Positions 12,284-13,232 of a DNA stretch of 13,232 bases are shown piece by piece. Where the stretch lies: NCBI GenBank assembly GCA_902489945.1, contig CABUBZ010000053.1, positions 1 to 13,232 of the forward strand. The letters are read 5' to 3'. The stretch comes from an uncultured Collinsella sp. (GTDB lineage Bacteria; Actinomycetota; Coriobacteriia; Coriobacteriales; Coriobacteriaceae). The position numbers and the translations under genes were made by a program. The notes under the pieces are model-generated. The model worked only from the letters and a program-made list of their open reading frames with translations. It had not been told where the DNA came from and searched no databases. How positions within the stretch are numbered: the first letter of the stretch is position 1; each line of letters starts with the position of its first letter.

Positions 12284-13147
12284 ATGTCTGAGAACGAAGA
12301 GATCATGAACGAGACCGAGAACGAGACCATGGCTGCCGAGGTTGAGGCAGTCGAGACCGTGGAGACCGAAGCTGCTGAGGTTGAGGCTGCTGACGAGGTT
12401 TCCGCCGAGGAGGAGGCCGAGGTTGTCGAGGCCGCCGCTGATTACGATGACGAAGAGCTGATGGACAAGATGCAGAAGGCCGCTCGCCTGCTGCGTAGCC
12501 GTCGCTTTGCTATTTCCAAGGAGGAGGAGGCCAAGGCCGAGCGCATGGCGAACATCGAGCGCGCCATTAAGCTCCTTGATCTCAAGCCCAAGATGGAGCA
12601 GAAGGAAATGTCCGACCTGCTGGGCATGCGCCTTCGTGAGCTCGATGGTCTGATGGCCGAGGCCGAGGCTGCCGATCTGGTCGGCCGCATCGACGATGCC
12701 GAGGGCGATATGCGCAAGATTGTTGTCTTCGCCGCCGAGGATGCCGCTGAGGGCCTGGTCGAGCTTGCCAACAAGAAGGAGAAGCTCCTGCCCGAGCTTT
12801 CTTACGAGGAGGCCACCGAGCTGATGGCCGCTCTCGATAAGGTTATCGCTCCGCTCGTCGCCATGGGCCTGGACGAGGATCGCGGTCCTCGCGGCGGCCG
12901 TGACGACCGTGGTGGCCGTGGCGGCGACCGTGGCGGTCGCGGTGGCGATCGTGGCGGCCGTGGCGGCTTTGGTGACCGTGGCGGCGACCGTGGCGGTCGC
13001 GGCGGCTTTGGCGGCAACCGTGGTGGCTATGGCGATCGCGGTGGCAACCGTGGTGGCTTCGGCGGCAACCGTGGTAACGACCGCGGCGGTCGCGGTGGCG
13101 ACCGTGGCGGCCGCAACGGTGGCGGCTTCCGCGGCAACCGTTTCTAG
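12284..13147 (+). CDS. Acidic / winged-helix-like / RGG-tail protein, function unknown
   Basis: The 287-residue product has three contrasting parts. Residues 1-61 are very acidic, rich in Glu, Ala and Val, with no Lys or Arg. Residues about 62-195 are helical and charged. Within them KPKMEQKEMSDLLGMRLRELDGLMAEAEAADLVGRIDDAEGDMRKIVVF (101-149) followed by LVELANKKEKLLPELSYEEATELMAALDKVI has the pattern of a MarR-type winged helix-turn-helix with its dimerisation helices. Residues about 200-287 are a low-complexity tail with about 16 RGG triplets mixed with GDR, GFG, GYG and GNR, like eukaryotic RGG-box RNA-binding proteins. There is no signal peptide or membrane segment, so it is cytoplasmic. 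AAGGAG lies 4 bases before the ATG at 12284. Nucleic-acid binding is likely; the target and role are unknown. The MarR assignment is from pattern only. Confidence 0.85.
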   Translation: MSENEEIMNETENETMAAEVEAVETVETEAAEVEAADEVSAEEEAEVVEAAADYDDEELMDKMQKAARLLRSRRFAISKEEEAKAERMANIERAIKLLDLKPKMEQKEMSDLLGMRLRELDGLMAEAEAADLVGRIDDAEGDMRKIVVFAAEDAAEGLVELANKKEKLLPELSYEEATELMAALDKVIAPLVAMGLDEDRGPRGGRDDRGGRGGDRGGRGGDRGGRGGFGDRGGDRGGRGGFGGNRGGYGDRGGNRGGFGGNRGNDRGGRGGDRGGRNGGGFRGNRF

Positions 13148-13232
13148 GGGTTACGCGGTTCTACGAACCGCGTAACTAGTTGACGCTGCAAACCCGCCAG
13201 AGCGGCAATCTGCCTTTCAACTTCGGCGGCAT
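13144..13232 (-). CDS. Possible C-terminal end of a minus-strand gene
   Basis: One minus-strand frame is open from the right edge to a TAG at 13146-13144 and would encode AAEVERQIAALAGLQRQLVT then RFVEPRNP, an amphipathic, coiled-coil-like ending. Its stop would overlap the stop of the RGG-protein gene by three bases. The piece is too short to judge, and another minus-strand frame stops at about 13179. Treat as tentative. Confidence 0.3.
   Translation of the reverse strand, partial: AAEVERQIAALAGLQRQLVTRFVEPRNP
13150..13176. terminator. Perfect hairpin directly after the RGG-protein gene
   Basis: GTTACGCGGTTC (13150-13161), loop TAC, GAACCGCGTAAC (13165-13176): a perfect 12-bp stem two bases after the stop codon. 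No T-run follows on either strand, so it may be an atypical terminator or an mRNA-stabilising 3' hairpin. It would also lie inside the possible minus-strand reading frame at the window edge. Confidence 0.55.

Noticed and set aside
12880..13140. GGC/CGT-rich repeat tract, considered as a separate DNA repeat element
   Set aside because: It stays in frame and encodes the RGG tail with varied residues between triplets, so it is explained as coding low complexity.

Overview
The window looks like a chromosomal segment from a gut actinobacterium of the class Coriobacteriia, most likely Collinsella or a close relative. This is an inference. It rests on the high GC content, GTG starts behind strong GGAGG-type ribosome binding sites, a surface protein ending in an LAATG sortase signal with a short RKRS tail, and an intact bile salt hydrolase. 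No rRNA, tRNA, CRISPR array, transposase or phage gene was seen.

Left part (1-3714, minus strand). A purine-type NCS2 permease (2404-3714) is followed by a terminator and then a secreted beta-helix surface protein with a carbohydrate-binding-like repeat region and a cell-wall sorting signal (420-2195). The leader and start of a second, paralogous surface protein gene run off the left edge (1-148). The stretch between the two surface genes carries a copy of the last codons of the permease gene plus its terminator. The surface protein gene was therefore duplicated in tandem with one end of the duplicated unit inside the permease gene.

Middle (3715-9779). A peptide deformylase-like protein with a Met in place of the catalytic Glu (3908-4327) and a bile salt hydrolase (4459-5424) lie on the plus strand. 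Convergent to them are a Kup potassium transporter (5506-7734) and an EamA-type exporter (7892-8803) on the minus strand. The exporter is divergent from a LysR regulator (8922-9779), with a T-N11-A operator candidate between them.

Right part (9780-13232). A one-gene regulator/enzyme fusion (9943-11463) joins an XRE helix-turn-helix domain to a complete AlaA-type aminotransferase. A strong internal ribosome binding site precedes an ATG exactly at the aminotransferase boundary, and its promoter carries phased copies of AAATTGAAC including a perfect inverted repeat. A strong terminator follows, then an unusual pair of 35-bp inverted palindromic elements, then a canonical peptide deformylase (11659-12069, minus strand). 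The last full gene (12284-13147) encodes an unusual protein with an acidic N-terminus, a predicted winged-helix centre and an RGG-repeat tail.

The genes do not form one pathway. Most are separate transcription units with their own terminators or operators. A common theme is life in the gut (bile salt deconjugation, surface attachment, potassium and purine uptake). The best candidates for undescribed biology are the XRE-AlaA fusion with its operator array, the RGG protein, the palindromic doublet and the degenerate deformylase.
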